A DNA stretch of 64,000 bases. It comes from Glandiceps talaboti. Taxonomy: Eukaryota; Hemichordata; Enteropneusta; Spengelidae. Below the pieces are notes generated by a model, which made no database searches, was not told the origin of the DNA, and saw only the letters and a program-made list of their open reading frames with translations. A program made the position numbers and the translations under genes. The stretch covers positions 19,420,306-19,484,305 of the forward strand of contig NC_135567.1 in assembly GCF_964340395.1 (NCBI RefSeq). The letters are read 5' to 3'. Below are positions 33,930 through 47,663 of the stretch, one piece after another. Numbering within the stretch: the stretch's first letter is position 1; every line of letters starts with the position of its first letter.

Positions 33930-34215
33930 AAGAGGTGAACAGCTAATACCATCATAGACGTACGAAGGAATGCATATAGCGCCCTCACAAGGTAAGCATT
34001 AAATACCTCCAGATGTAAGGAATGCATATAGCACCCTCACAAGGTTGGTATTAAATCCTCCATAGACATATGAAGGAATGCATATAGCACCCTCACAAGG
34101 TTGGTATTAAATCCTCCATAGACATATGAAGGAATGCATATAGCGCCCTCACAAGGTAGGAGTAAATGCCCCAATAGACATATGAAGGAATGCATATAGC
34201 GCCCTCAAAAGGTTG
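33930..34215. repeat. ~56-bp repeat containing 'atagcgccctcac'
   Basis: About five units with 'gaaggaatgcatatag' and 'cgccctcacaaggt'. Each carries the GAGGGCGC-type motif that is dispersed through the window. Confidence 0.8.
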
Positions 34216-34219
34216 TTAT

Positions 34220-34845
34220 CTTGAGTTGTTAGATGATTGTCGTCCACAGGGTGTTTTATTCCTGTAACTTGCTACACATATCACAATAACAAGAACTATG
34301 AAAATGAACAATCTGAGGCGAAGACATGCGAAGAACTACGAAAAATAACAAATCTGAGGTCAAGAAAGGCGTAGTTATCTTACATACACAAGACTTAACA
34401 TCTCAACAAACTATCATGGAGGGATTTATTGATTCCTTTGGAAAGAACTAGAAAAAGACTCTGGTGTTACAGAAAGCGTTGCCACCACCTCTCCACCCCT
34501 TTCACTGTAAAGTTAGTATCACCCTATTGATTCAAACAATGGGATCAGTCTACTTAGCAGGGAAAGCAGGGGGGAGGGGTTTACAAAAGCTGCTTCAAAA
34601 ACATGAACATGTAGTACAGGTACATCAAAGGACACTACATTTAAGAGACAAGTTTCTGTAAAACTTACATCATCAGCAATACATACACACTTCCTTTCAA
34701 TTTGTCAGTCTTTACTTACACTCAAGCCCTACTATAACAAGAGCCCCATACTATATGCCTCCAGTACGGGTTTAAATGGGTCATGTATCAAAATACTACT
34801 ACAGTACAGTACAGTCACACTCGTATGATAATGTGCTACAATAAA
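34220..34845. other. Non-coding, no recognised gene
   Basis: A 65-codon plus-strand frame at 34464-34661 has no domain, splice context or paralogue in the window and is not called. Otherwise nothing was seen. Confidence 0.3.
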
Positions 34846-34850
34846 ATGCT

Positions 34851-35670
34851 CATCCCTGGAACATTCATAGAATGTTCAGTTCTCGAACACTCCGAGTGCT
34901 AAGTACTTGAACACTCATAGAATGCTAAGTTCTTGAACACTCATAGAATGCTCAGTTCTTGAACACTCTGAGTGCAAAGTTCTCGAATACTCATAGAATG
35001 CTAAGTTCTCAAACACTTATAGAATGCTCAGTTCTCGAACACTCATAGAATGCTCAGTTCTCGAACACTTATAGAATGCTAAGTTCTCGAACACTCATAG
35101 AATGCTCAGTTCTCGAACACTCTGAGTGCAAAGTTCTCGAACACTCATAGAATGCTCAGTTCTTGAACACTCTGAGTGCAAAGTTCTCGAACACTCATAG
35201 AATGCTCAGTTCTTGAACACTCATAGAATGCTCAGTTCTCAAACACTTATAGAATGCTCAGTTCTCGAACACTCATAGAATGCTCAGTTCTCGAACACTT
35301 ATAGAATGCTCAGTTCTCGAACACTCATAGAATGCTAAGTTCTCGAACACTCATAGAATGCTCAGTTCTTGAACACTCTGAGTGCAAAGTTCTCGAACAC
35401 TCATAGAATGCTCAGTTCTTGAACACTCATAGAATGCTCAGTTCTTAAACACACATAGAATGCTCAGTTCTCAAACACTTATAGAATGCTTAGTTCTCGA
35501 ACACTCATAGAATGCTCAGTTCTCGAACACTTATAGAATGCTCAGTTCTGGAACACTCTTGGAATGCTCACTTCTTGAACACTCCGAGTGCTCAGTTCTG
35601 GAACATTCATAGAATGCTCAGTTCTGGAACATTCATAGAATGCTCAGTTCTCGAACACTCATAGAATGTC
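34851..35670. repeat. 26-bp minisatellite, about 31 copies
   Basis: A homogeneous array of 'acactcatagaatgctcagt' units. A variant unit in which 'tctgagtgcaaagttctc' replaces part of the motif recurs at regular spacing, giving a higher-order pattern. Confidence 0.95.
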
Positions 35671-35845
35671 AAGTTCCAGAACACCCATAACTAGAGTTGG
35701 CAGGTGAATGCAAGAACGTCAAGTCCTGGAACACCCATAACTAGAGTTGGCAGGTGAATGCAAGAACGTCAAGTCCTGGAACACCCATAACTAGAGTTGG
35801 CAGGTGAATGCAAGAATGTCAAGTCCTGGAACACCCATAACTATA
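35668..35845. repeat. 50-bp tandem repeat, about 3.5 copies
   Basis: Units contain 'aacacccataactagagttg' and 'gaatgcaagaacgtcaag'. It directly abuts the 26-bp array, and its 'ccagaacac' start resembles that array's unit. Confidence 0.9.
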
Positions 35846-35849
35846 CTTC

Positions 35850-36460
35850 CTTAACACCAAGACAAAGTACTAGTACAACAAAGCCCCAAGAGCTAGCATG
35901 TCATCTACTAGTACATGTATATAGTATGTACTAGCACATGCATTAAGTACAGAGTCAGCATTGGGTGCTAGTAATATTTGATATTGGCCTTGAATATATC
36001 ATAAATTATTGGCTACTATGTTGCAAAAAATGTAGCAAAGTGCAAACCTGATATACAACCTGTGAAAAAATACCAGTGTATTTGCTTGCAGTAAACAGGA
36101 ATGAGGCAAGCTTCATGCAAAGACGTAGGATGTAATTAGTGTAGGTAACTTATTAAAGTATAATGCTACACATTAAGTGCATGATAACGACCAAGTCAGC
36201 TGTATCTTTTTACATTAAAACCTACAGATATATAAACAAACTTACAAAAGCAACAAGTGAATCTACATCAATTTTTGTATCAATTGTATTATTGTTTTTA
36301 CCTGATTTTGTCTTTGCATGAAGACTTTCTATGGCTCACATCATTCACGCAAACGCACTGTTTTGTTTTTTTCAGGAGTTGGATATACACAGCAATGTTT
36401 GCTACACGAAGTACTTATATTCAACATTGCTTGCAAGATACTCACAAAGATTGATTATGA
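35850..36460. other. Non-coding, no recognised gene
   Basis: AT-rich and largely unique. No supported exon. Confidence 0.3.
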
Positions 36461-36467
36461 TTTGTAG

Positions 36468-36596
36468 TCTCGGTTACCCAGACTCTCACCAGTGGGGGCT
36501 CTACTATGAGACCACCCAGTCTTGGTTAACCAGACTCTCACCACTGGGGGCGCTCTTCTACGAGACCACCCAACCGACAGTCTGGGGAAACCACGT
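36468..36596. repeat. ~63-bp direct duplication
   Basis: Two copies of a stretch with 'cccagactctcacca' or 'ccagactctcacca', 'tgggggc' and 'gagaccaccca'. Non-coding. Confidence 0.8.
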
Positions 36597-36599
36597 TCC

Positions 36600-37555
36600 A
36601 ACTGGTCACTGGGATTTAATTATTCTAGCACATTGCCATATGTTCAGACATATACTGTACTGTAGTAATCAAGGCAGTATTTATGAAAAATTCTTCAGAA
36701 AAAAAAAAGAGAAAAAAATGGAATTGGCCCCGTTTCAAAAATGATCAAATACTGTTGTCAAATCAAGTGCATCTAAGGCGACTTACAATTACGCCATTCC
36801 GAGTCTGTAGAAATTTAGCAGTATCAAGGTAAACACACCATAAATAAATTTGTTGCATATACTTGTAGTTTTTACGCCTCTCAAGCAGTTGTAAGTGAAA
36901 ATAAATCCAAAATGGCTACTACAAGTATTTTGCAAGGTCATGGAATGGGGTACACCCTCAAGTGGTCATGGAATGGGGTAAATGTCAGTGTTGGTCTGCA
37001 GTAGGCTGTCATTGTACGCGAGAGGGCGCTATTCACTGCGGCCTTCAATTATCATTTCATAGAGGGTGCTGTTCTCTGCAGCCATTTGTATGCTTTCTCT
37101 TTCAAAAACATCGTCAATGATTTTAAAATTTGATTCCACCGGATAATGTGCATTGTCCAAAAGAGACGTGCAAGTAACAAAATTAATGACACTTCAAGAA
37201 AATTGCAAACTTTGAGACCAACTGAAGTGACACTTCATATCACCTTAGATGCACAGGTTTGACATTGTGTCAAAAATAGTAAATTCGGTTTTTCCAAATC
37301 TTTTTTTTTTTTGCTTAAGTAAACAATGCAAATATTGCATCAAAATTTCAGTTCTTCAGAAAAAAAATGCGGGAAATTAAACTTTCACTTGGCATGTTTT
37401 TATATTCAAATTATTTAAAATAAATATTCAAAAATTCAAGGATTCCCATTTGCTCTCAAATTGCTACCTATTTCTTTATACTACAGGCTGTGGTTTCATA
37501 TGGAAATCATTAATCTTTACCCTGAACTAGTCCCTCCCCACCACTTTACTTTCAG
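36600..37555. other. Non-coding, no recognised gene
   Basis: Contains a GAGGGCGCTAT motif near 37024 and a short 'gtcatggaatggggta' duplication at about 36938-36980. No exon supported. Confidence 0.3.
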
Positions 37556-37559
37556 AAAG

Positions 37560-37745
37560 CTAACAAAGTCATTTGGCATAGTGCCAATATAAATTGGCAT
37601 AGTGCCAGCATAGTGATTTGGCATAGTGCCAGTGTGTACTGGCACAGTGTCAACATATATTGGCATGGTGCCAGCAGTCATTTGGCATAGTGCCAGCATG
37701 CATTGGCACAGTGCCATTATCTGTTGGCATGGTGCCAGCATGTGG
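37560..37745. repeat. ~21-bp minisatellite
   Basis: Drifting units of 'ttggcatagtgccagcat', about nine copies. Confidence 0.85.
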
Positions 37746-37749
37746 CTCT

Positions 37750-39580
37750 TGTTCTGCATGACTAAACAAACTACGTGCAAAATCACTCCTACATTTTCCT
37801 CGCAAACACAAAAAGCCGACGCTTGTTGTGCTATGTGCTATGATAAGCTGAAGTACAATGAAAAACACATTCTTACAAATTATCACGTGACAAAAATGTC
37901 CAACTGTAGAGGAAAGAAGTTACAAACTAACTAGTCTCAACATCTCGTACCACTATCGTAGGTCTGATAAAAAAGTTTAACAATAGTTTGCGTAATATGA
38001 AGACGCTACTGGGTGGACCCACGTTAACGCTAGTCAAAACATCTTACACGCACGTGCTTAATCGTCCTACTCAGAGTGACACCCAAGAAGTCTTTGGCTT
38101 CTAGCAGCGACATACAAATATAACTATCCCTGGCTTTTCACGAGGAAAACTTTCAAAGCGTTCATTCTTAGGCACTTAGCATATGCACATACAATATTTG
38201 AAAGTGCACAAACAAAATGCCCTAAATTCTTGTCCTTTTTTTTTTACCAGTTACCATGGCAACACAAATCTGTGTAAAAATGAGACTCAAGTGCATCACA
38301 TCAGAATCATGGCATCCCTGGGCATCATATGCATATTAGGAGAATCTGGACTGCTTAGCTTTATAAGAATTGTATCCTGCTAGCATGGGACTACTTAGGT
38401 TTGTGAGAATTATATCCCACTCTACAAAGAGACTGTATGTGAGAAATCAGATCACACTACCAAGGACTCCTTAAGTTTGTAAGAATTGTATTCACTTGAG
38501 CCAGGGACTGCTTAACTTGGTAAGAATTGAATCACTCTAACATAAACGTCCGGCACTAGAAATTGTTGCAAGACCAACCTAACCAACGATGGTTTTGCAT
38601 TATAAATACAGAAAGGAAACAACAAAGTTGGGTGGATATTTGTAGGAACAGTAGTATTTCCATCATTATATGTTTTGTTCATGCAGACACATTTTAGAGA
38701 AAAAAAGCTCCTGTGTGTGTTTACGACTCTGGTAATTAAGCCTTCAGTTTTCTAAGATAGGTACAAACTAAAACTATTGTCACAACATGGTGGTACAACA
38801 GTAACAAGCTATTGAATGGACGTTGATTTAATTATAGTCTCAGTAGGGAGTTCAAGTTACAGTGTAGTATTTTGGGACTTCCATGTTTACATTATCTTGA
38901 TCGATGATTAATAGCACAACAGAGGAACCTTATCACCCACTTGTGTAATCTACCACATTGAAGAACAACAGATTTAGTTTGCCTCTATCTTAGAAAACCC
39001 AAAGGCTCGATTACAAGTGTAATATTTCAAGTGCTACAAACATACAAGTATTGTGTCATTGTCCGACAACTACAACTGCACTGCTGTTGTGACATCTACT
39101 ACTGCACTGCACAGCTACGCTAGCTATCTTGTTTTTAAAAACTCTCTCTTACATTGAGATTGAGGGTGACGTAAAAAATGTTGTGATCTTACAAGTGTAC
39201 AAAGAAATGAGTTCCAATGTAAAGGAGATATCGATTTAGTAGCTTTTGAAATCAGATTCAAATAATCAAAATTCACATCAAAACAGGGCTCGTACATACA
39301 AGAAGTTTTACAAGTAAACAAATTTTTATCTCTAGATATGCTGACTACAGAAGAGGTCAAAATATTCGGACAAAAATTTTCATTTACATGGTTCGACTCA
39401 CAATTTTTTTTCTCTCCAAAATTTCTCCTCATTTTAAACATAGTAGCAAAAAAACTGGCAAAAATCTCAATTGTTGACAAGTTGTACACCATACTAAATT
39501 CATGATTTGACCTTTGACCTCAAAATATGACAGTGTTGGTCGCTGGTTATTTTAAGACATTGCAGTAGCACAAGGGAGAA
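37750..39580. other. Non-coding, possibly 3' flank of the G alpha gene
   Basis: Mostly unique DNA. A degenerate ~75-bp repeat ('ggactgcttag', 'aagaattgta') lies at about 38345-38545. A minus-strand frame at 39124-39492 has no recognisable domain. The DR1 motif occurs in reverse at 39508-39520. Confidence 0.35.
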
Positions 39581-39735
39581 AAACAAACAAGCGTTGACGC
39601 TACAAGAGCGTTGACGCTAAACGAGTGTTGACGCTACAAGAGCGTTGACGCTACAAGAGCGTTGGCGCTACAAGAGCGTTGACGCTAAACGAGCGTTGAC
39701 GCTACAAGAGCGTTGACGCTAAACGAGTGTTGACG
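39580..39735. repeat. 17-bp minisatellite
   Basis: About nine units of 'gagcgttgacgctacaa' or its 'gctaaac' variant. The core gcgttgacgc is itself nearly palindromic. Confidence 0.92.
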
Positions 39736-39859
39736 ATTTCTGATGGAAACAATCAACGTGTGATAGGACAAGACCCCTCTCAGGGCGCACAGGTATATAC
39801 ACATGCACGTACCTACAAAAATGTCTTTCTAAATGTGGTGACACAATCTCCTGTACTAC

Positions 39860-40030
39860 TAACTGATTGGTTGCTTTTGACCTTTGAACCTGGTTTATTT
39901 GTAACTGATTGGTTGCTTTTGACCTTTGAACCTGGTTTACTGCTTTTGACCTTAGAACCTGGTTTACTTGTTACTGATTGGTTGCTTTTGACCTTTGAAC
40001 CTTGATTACTTGTTACTGATTGGTTGAGAA
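39860..40030. repeat. Tandem repeat with 'gcttttgacctttgaacctg'
   Basis: Four drifting copies of about 35-50 bases with 'actgattggttgctttt' preceding the phrase. It lies in the probable 3' UTR of the G alpha gene. Confidence 0.8.
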
Positions 40031-40438
40031 CATCACGGTAGTCTACACAGTGAATATCCTAAACATTATTTTTGCTACAAATGGAAACATTGCACTTGGT
40101 GGTCACAGAAATTTCCCTTGTATTGTAAATCAATAAAGAATTTGTGTGTCACTGCAACGCTCCAAGGAGCTTGATAATTTATCTCCATATTTTTTTAAAA
40201 ACTTTTTCAAGATTTCATTGGTTATTTCAGAGCTCTCCAAAGCACGTATAAACACATGTACACACAGTGAATTAAATTAGAACAGACACCCCCTGTCTGG
40301 GCAGCCAGGTAAAAATCTCCTAATTGGCTATAGAAGATAAAGTGCCCAGGGGGTGCAACTCACTAGTGGCCTATAATCAGTGAAGATAGTGACATAGTGA
40401 CCAGAGTGCCCCACAACGGTGTTGATGGCGCGTCGGCG

Positions 40439-40723
<285 letters not shown>

Positions 40724-40734
40724 TCAATGGACAC

Positions 40735-41257
40735 CTAACACCAGGCCTGTACCTAGCACCAGGCCGGTACCTAGCACCAGGCCGGTACCTAGCACCAGGC
40801 CGGTACCTAACACCAGGCCGGTACCTAGCACCAGGCCGGTACCTAGCACCAGGCCGGTACCTAGCACCAGGCCGGTACCTAACACCAGGCCGGTACCTAA
40901 CACCAGGCCGGTACCTAGCACCAGGCCGGTACCTAGCATCAGGCCGGTCCCTAACACCTGGCTGGTACCTAACACCTGGATGGTACCTAGCACCAGGCCG
41001 GTACCTAGCACCAGGCCGGTACCTAACACCTGGCTGGTACCTAACACCTGGCTGGTACCTAGCACCAGGCTGGTACCTAACACCAGGCTGGTACCTAGCA
41101 CCAGGCTGGTACCTAACACCTGGCTGGTACCTAACACCAGGCTGGTACCTTACACCAGGCAGGTACCTAACACCAGGCTGGTACCTAACACCAGGGTGGC
41201 ACCTAACACCAGGCTGGCACCTAACACCAGGCTGGTACCTAACACCTCACTGGCATG
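40735..41257. repeat. 18-bp minisatellite inside G alpha-q intron 6
   Basis: About 29 copies of 'ctagcaccaggccggtac', each joint creating GGTACC. The left half favours aggccggtac and the right half aggctggtac or ctggctggtac. Because 18 is divisible by three, frames up to 203 codons stay open on both strands. They are not genes. Confidence 0.97.
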
Positions 41258-41333
41258 ATGAAAAGGGAAGCACAACATTATGTTAACATAAAACTTATAC
41301 CTGAACAGCAAACTGGAAAGGTACACTTCAACT

Positions 41334-41775
41334 CAATCTGATTAAAATCTGATGTACTGTATATTTTGTGATTTCTTTTTGGGCTGTTACGTTTACTGTC
41401 CCTTAGTTTATTGTGAGCACTCCTTACATACATCTGACACAAAAACATAAGTGTTCCTGTACCAAATATAGAACTTACGAGTAGCGAATCAGAATCGGTC
41501 TTTCAATATATACACTCAACATTCAAAACTGAAAGAAAGAGAACCACCAAACAATAAATGTAACATTGTTGCTCTTTTCAGGGTTCTTGTATGCTTTGGT
41601 GTATTACACGTTCCCATTTGTTGAGTGAATTCACTCAGTGCTTAGATTTGGTATGGGGACGCCTATGGTGTTGTGTCAGATGTATGTAGCGAGTGCTCAC
41701 AAAAGAACAAACGACAGTAAATGTAACAGCCAAAAAGAAATCATGTGTACAGTACATCGGATTTTAATCAGATTG
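41334..41775. mobile_element. Mutator-like foldback MITE in G alpha-q intron 6
   Basis: Begins CAATCTGATTAAAATC and ends in its reverse complement. The arms extend about 140 bases inward (sharing 'gggctgttacgtttactgtc' and 'cagatgtatgta' in inverted form). Flanks acttcaact (41325-41333) and acttcagct (41776-41784) match at eight of nine bases, a 9-bp target duplication. It ends 44 bases from exon 6's donor side. Same family as 20460-20630 and the half copy at 47389-47539. Confidence 0.75.
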
Positions 41776-41807
41776 ACTTCAGCTGTACTGTAGATGCGAG
41801 TAAATTA

Positions 41808-41975
<168 letters not shown>

Positions 41976-42629
41976 TCAACAAACAAACAAACAAACAATA
42001 ACAAATAGGAAATTGAGAAAACAGCGCCCTCGCTCATTTGGGGGTATCATCACCTCACTGTACCGTTTCTTAAGAGCTTTGTTCCTTGGTATTCTGTACA
42101 AGTGTAAATCGGGGATGTTTTTTGTATTGTTCAGACATCGAGGAAAGCAGCAGTGCTCTATGATTAACTGAGTAACCTATACCATGTATACCACCAAGGT
42201 ACACACAAACAGGAAGTAGAGCACCACCATGGCAAATTCAACATGACCACGCCTATAGCAACAGCCAAATGATCGCATATATTGCATAGATAACAACAGG
42301 GTTGGATAGGCAACTGCATAATCATTCAGCAAATACCTAGGATGGATCAGCATGTGGGTAAATATTTTGCAGTTCTGCTACATTGCCATTGACGCTTTTT
42401 TTTTAATAATAATGTCCCCCAAAAAACTTAAGATGACCCAGAAAAATGAAAGTCTTGGGACACTATGTCCCACTCTTTTCCAAAGGCTGGCTCTGCAACA
42501 CTTGTTAGGTAATATCCAATCATTTGTCAGCTCAGGATTCTACTTACACATTGTTTACATCATTCTAATAGGGGTTTATTTACTCATTTGCGGGAACAAC
42601 TTTTGGTTCATAATTTCACATTTAGCCAG

Positions 42630-43475
<846 letters not shown>

Positions 43476-43665
43476 AAAATAAATAAATAAACAGTATGTG
43501 TAATAAGATTATATGCCAATGTGCTACACCACTGATGCACAAGAATTTATTGTTACACCCCAAATGTGGTCATCCTGCACTACACATGATCAGTATGCCT
43601 GCCTGCATGTCTGTTACATCAATTTGATATGCCACTGACAACAAATTCTTGCTACATACCAAGTA

Positions 43666-43901
43666 GGGAACTTGCAAACCCGTCATGTTGAATGTTGCAT
43701 CATGGGAAATGTGATCATAAATACTAATCAAATAGCATTGTAAACAATATTGTTACATTGTTTATAACCAGGAATGATAGTCACCCTGATCTATGTGGGA
43801 GGTTTATTTTATCAGTAGCTCCAGATTAGGTATTACGATAACCACAGATAATCCCATAGTCCTTTGCGTCTGAGCATGCTCAGTTTGGATTGCAAGTTCC
43901 C
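43666..43901 (+). mobile_element. TA-flanked MITE, copy 1 (intron 4 of G alpha-q)
   Basis: A 236-base element with ends GGGAACTTGCAAACC and GGATTGCAAGTTCCC, flanked by TA on both sides (43664-43665 and 43902-43903). It contains 'tgttgcatcatgggaaatgt' and the palindromic 'gagcatgctc'. An inverted copy lies at 54166-54406. TA duplications suggest a Tc1/mariner-type origin. Confidence 0.7.
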
Positions 43902-44067
43902 TATTAGGTAATCCCCTTAACCCATAATATGAGATTAATGTGTCTCCTCTATTTCGATTTACCACCGATGCACAGAATTTATTGGATTTAGAATGTTTAG
44001 ACTCTTATTTTGAGTGGAACTGAAATAGAAGTGCATTGTTGTGACGAAGAACAAATTCCATCCACTT

Positions 44068-44275
44068 TGGACAAATGTGAATATGAATATGAATGTGACT
44101 ATGAATGTGAATATGAATATGACTATGAATGTGAATATGAATATGAATGTGAATGTGACTATGAATGTGAATATGAATGTGACTATGAATATGAATATGA
44201 ATGTGAATGTGACTATGAATGTGAATATGAATATGAATGTGAATATGAATATGAATGTGAATATGAATATGGGCA
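44068..44275. repeat. Hexanucleotide repeat (GAATAT/GAATGT/GACTAT)n
   Basis: About 200 bases of 6-base units in patterned order, within intron 4 of the G alpha gene. Open frames are artefacts of the 6-base period. Confidence 0.93.
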
Positions 44276-44520
44276 GTGTGCCCTCTAAGCCAATTTTACT
44301 TGCTACTGACGCACACAATTTGTAGTGACACCAAAATTTGATGTTCCCCTATCTCTTATATGTACTGACTCACAAGAAATGCCAGTTTTTATCATTTTGA
44401 CACACAACAACAAAAATTTGGCTATCATTAGAGAGAACACTGAATAAATATGAGGTATGGATTAAGTGTGGTTTTTGGTGTTGTAAAACAAGACTTAAAT
44501 TTGACCGATTCCTTCCTTAC

Positions 44521-44649
44521 CTAAAAATAACTGTCTCCAGTTCAAAGGGATATTCAATAATACCAGTCGTCGGCACTCTTACTCTTAATACGTCCTGCTC
44601 CGTTGGTACGTAATCTGGATTCGATATGCGATCTAACTCAGTAAGATAA
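44521..44649 (-). CDS. GNAQ: G alpha-q/11 subunit, exon 4 (switch I)
   Basis: A 129-base exon (vertebrate length) with acceptor gttttgcag and donor TTTAG|gtaagg. It encodes [20 protein letters not shown] then [20 protein letters not shown] and IF, with split Tyr and Arg codons at its ends. It holds switch I, with the conserved arginine of RVPTTG that stabilises the GTP transition state. Confidence 0.95.
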
Positions 44650-44668
44650 CTGCAAAACAAACAAAATA

Positions 44669-44671
<3 letters not shown>

Positions 44672-44702
<31 letters not shown>

Positions 44703-44722
44703 GTCAGTAAATCAATCAATCA
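44672..44722. repeat. (CAAT)n microsatellite
   Basis: About ten CAAT/AATC repeats with one interruption, just upstream of exon 4 of the G alpha gene. Confidence 0.85.
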
Positions 44723-44879
44723 AATCTTGTTCCTTTGGTATGTAATCTTGACTTGATATGTGATTCAACAATCAGTCAATAAATGAGCCAGTCTGGTACA
44801 AGGGGTCAAAATATTCAAGGAGTCTGAGAGATGATGTAGTTACACAGTCCTAGTAGACTACCAATTTCAGAAAGTGGAA

Positions 44880-46209
44880 GCCCAAGGATGGTGGTGATCT
44901 GTACTCCAATATTCCTGAACTGAAATCTGATTTCCTCTATTGGAAATAGTTGTATTATTAAAATACTTTCGTGTCCATAAAATTTCCATCCTCATCACAT
45001 AACCAGTGGTAGCCTGAGTAGGCTACCAGCTGCAAATTATGGTAGCCCCATGACAAGAATCGGTAGTCTGTGGACATGGGACTGACAAGAATTGGTAGTC
45101 TGTGGACATGGGACTGACAAGAATTGGTAGTCTGTGGACATGGGACTATGGTAGCCCCATGACAAGAATTGGTAGTCTGTGGGCATGGGACTATGATAGC
45201 CCCATGACAAGAATTGGTAGTCTGTGGACATGGTACTATGATAGCCCCATGACAAGAATTGGTAGTCTGTGGACATGGGACTATGGTAGCCCCATGACAT
45301 GAATTGGTAGGCTGTGGACATGGGACTATGGTAGCCCCATGACAAGAATTGGTAGTCTGTGGACATGGGACTATGGTAGCCCCATGACAAGAATTGGTAG
45401 TCTGTGGACATGGGACTATGATAGCCCCATGACAAGAATTGGTAGTCTGTGGACATGGGACTATGATAGCCCCATGACAAGAATTGGTAGTCTGTGGACA
45501 TGGGACTATGGTAGCCCCATGACAAGAATTGGTAGTCTGTGGACATGGGACTATGGTAGCCCCATGACAAGAATTGGTAGTCTGTGGACATGGGACTATG
45601 GTAGCCCCATGACAAGAATTGGTAGTCTGTGGACATGGGACTATGGTAGCCCCATGACATGAATTGGTAGTCTGTGGACATGGGACTATGGTAGCCCCAT
45701 GACAAGAATTGGTAGTCTGTGGACATGGGACTATGGTAGCCCCATGACAAGAATTGGTAGTCTGTGGACATGGGACTGACAAGAATGGGTAGTCTGTGGA
45801 CATGGGACTGACAAGAATTGGTAGTCTGTGGACATGGGACTGACAAGAATTGGTAGTCTGTGGACATGGGACTGACAAGAATTGGTAGCCTGTGGACATG
45901 GGACTATGGTAGCCCCATAACAAGAATTGGTAGTCTGTGGACATGGGACTGACAAGAATTGGTAGTCTGTGGACATGGGACTGACAAGAATTGGTAGTCT
46001 GTGGACATGGGACTGACAAGAATTGGTAGTCTGTGGACATGGGACTGACAAGAATTGGTAGTCTGTGGACATGGGACTATGGTAGCCCCATGACAAGAAT
46101 TGGTAGTCTGTGGACAAGAATTGGTAGTCTGTGGACATGGGACTATGATAGCCCCATGACAAGAATTGGTAGTCTGTGGACATGGGACTACTGTTAATTT
46201 GGAGCCCTG
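44880..46209. mobile_element. hAT-like element swollen by a 45/32-bp minisatellite
   Basis: The unit outside the array (44880-45050 and 46190-46209) matches the compact element at 60730-61035, and the right end GTTAATTTGGAGCCCTG matches its inverted end. Between them, about 25 or more units of 45 bases ('actatggtagccccatgaca' plus 'attggtagtctgtggacat') and shorter 32-base units lacking 'atggtagccccat' fill over 1.1 kb, where the compact copy has about two. Frames of 276-360 codons here are artefacts. The left inverted end seems lost. Confidence 0.75.
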
Positions 46210-46319
46210 CAGTACTACAGACAAACATAAAATGTCATGAAAAACAGGACAACAATAGTACAGGTAGGTATTTGGGAAGAGAAACAGTAAATCTCAAAAT
46301 AGAAGCACTAAATGTATCA

Positions 46320-46600
46320 ATAATAAACAACACAAAAACAAGACCTACATTTTTTCCAGGGTTTTATACAAAACACTACAAAAACATCAACATACCGAAG
46401 GTGTATATCTCAGCTCTGTCACTTTCCAGGGTTTTATACAAAACAACATAAAAACACCAAAAAAACATCAACATATCGAAGGTGTGCAGCTCAGCTCTGT
46501 CATTTTCCAGGGTTTTATACAAAACAACACAAAAACATCAACATATCCAAGGTATCTCTCGGCTCTGTCACTTTTCCAGGGTTTATTTTTTTTCATGTTG
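46320..46600. repeat. ~75-bp tandem repeat, three copies
   Basis: Units share 'ccagggttttatacaaaac', 'aaaacatcaacata' and 'cagctctgtca'. In intron 3 of the G alpha gene. Confidence 0.8.
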
Positions 46601-47019
46601 ATTTCGATATCCTTTAGAAAACTTGTGTTATTTATAGCAACACAGTCATCAATGAACAAGGGAAAAAATCCATAATTCAATATTTCACATTGAAAATAAA
46701 GAACTGCCCTAGTTTACCAGGTACTGTGAATGTAATGTGGCACAGTGTGTCCCCGTTGCCATTTTACATAAAATAGCTGACACCTATACAATCAGCATTT
46801 CTGCTAAAATTTCATAACCATGGCAACAGTGAAGGGTAACATTAGTAAATTTAAGATTTATATGTCAATGTTCAACTTTTTGGTTGACAGCATTCCCTTC
46901 AAAAGGCATTGTTAGGTTAATTGAAACATTGACATAATTAGACAACGCCCTCTAAATCAATTAATGTGATTCCTTTGTTTTTATATCCTACAGCTAACCT
47001 TGAAATCTAATGTTAGAAA

Positions 47020-47372
47020 AAAGTTTGTTTGGTTTCGTTTACCTGCCCCACCTAGTTTTACTTTTTTTACGTATTCAAGAAAAAATAATAAAATCCCCAA
47101 AATTGTGAAATCTTGCAAGAAATTATGGATGCGGAAACTGACATTAACTTAAAAAGGCAATATAAAACTATTCTTCCAATCTGTAATGGCTGTACATCTA
47201 ATGAGAAGAAACCAATAACACAAGAGACCATATGAAAAACAATGGAAAACATAACTACCTGAACTAGACACTCACGTATGAAAAAAATAAACTAAACAAT
47301 CTACCCTTCCCACTTATTCTAAAATTGACCGTAATCGGAACCACATAATTTTTTTTTTGTTAGGCCTAAGGC
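47020..47372 (-). mobile_element. TIR element of the 'ggttccggttac' family, copy 1
   Basis: About 350 bases nearly collinear with the reverse complement of 62205-62575, with a partial third copy at 54885-55050. Its two ends ('tttggtttcgtttac' and the reverse of 'gtaatcggaacc' followed by a T run and 'taggcct') are inverted relatives of each other. Non-coding; class unknown. Confidence 0.6.
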
Positions 47373-47388
47373 CAGTTTAATAATTATT

Positions 47389-47539
47389 GACTTACTCCGT
47401 GCCAAGATTTGGAACAGGAACACCTATGGTGTTGTGTCAGATGTACGTAACAAGCACTCACAAAAGAACAAACAGCAGTAAACGTAACAGCCAAAAAGAA
47501 ATTGTGACGTGTACACTACATCGGATTTTAATCAGATTG
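47389..47539. mobile_element. Half copy of the Mutator-like element
   Basis: Matches the right arm of 41334-41775 ('acctatggtgttgtgtcaga', 'aacagccaaaaagaaat') and ends with ATCGGATTTTAATCAGATTG. The left arm is missing. Confidence 0.7.
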
Positions 47540-47663
47540 AGTCTGTGCGGGATACTTGCATACAGAGACTATTGCCTGGCACTGTTACCCGCTAGAGTAA
47601 TTTCGCTGCACATCTATTCTTCACCTTTTTCCAGTGTGTTATTATTTAATACTTTTGACTTAC

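Noticed and set aside
44958-46040. 360-codon minus-strand repeat frame
   Set aside because: The 45-bp unit is divisible by three, so the minisatellite stays open. It begins and ends in transposon sequence and contains 32-bp units that shift frame.
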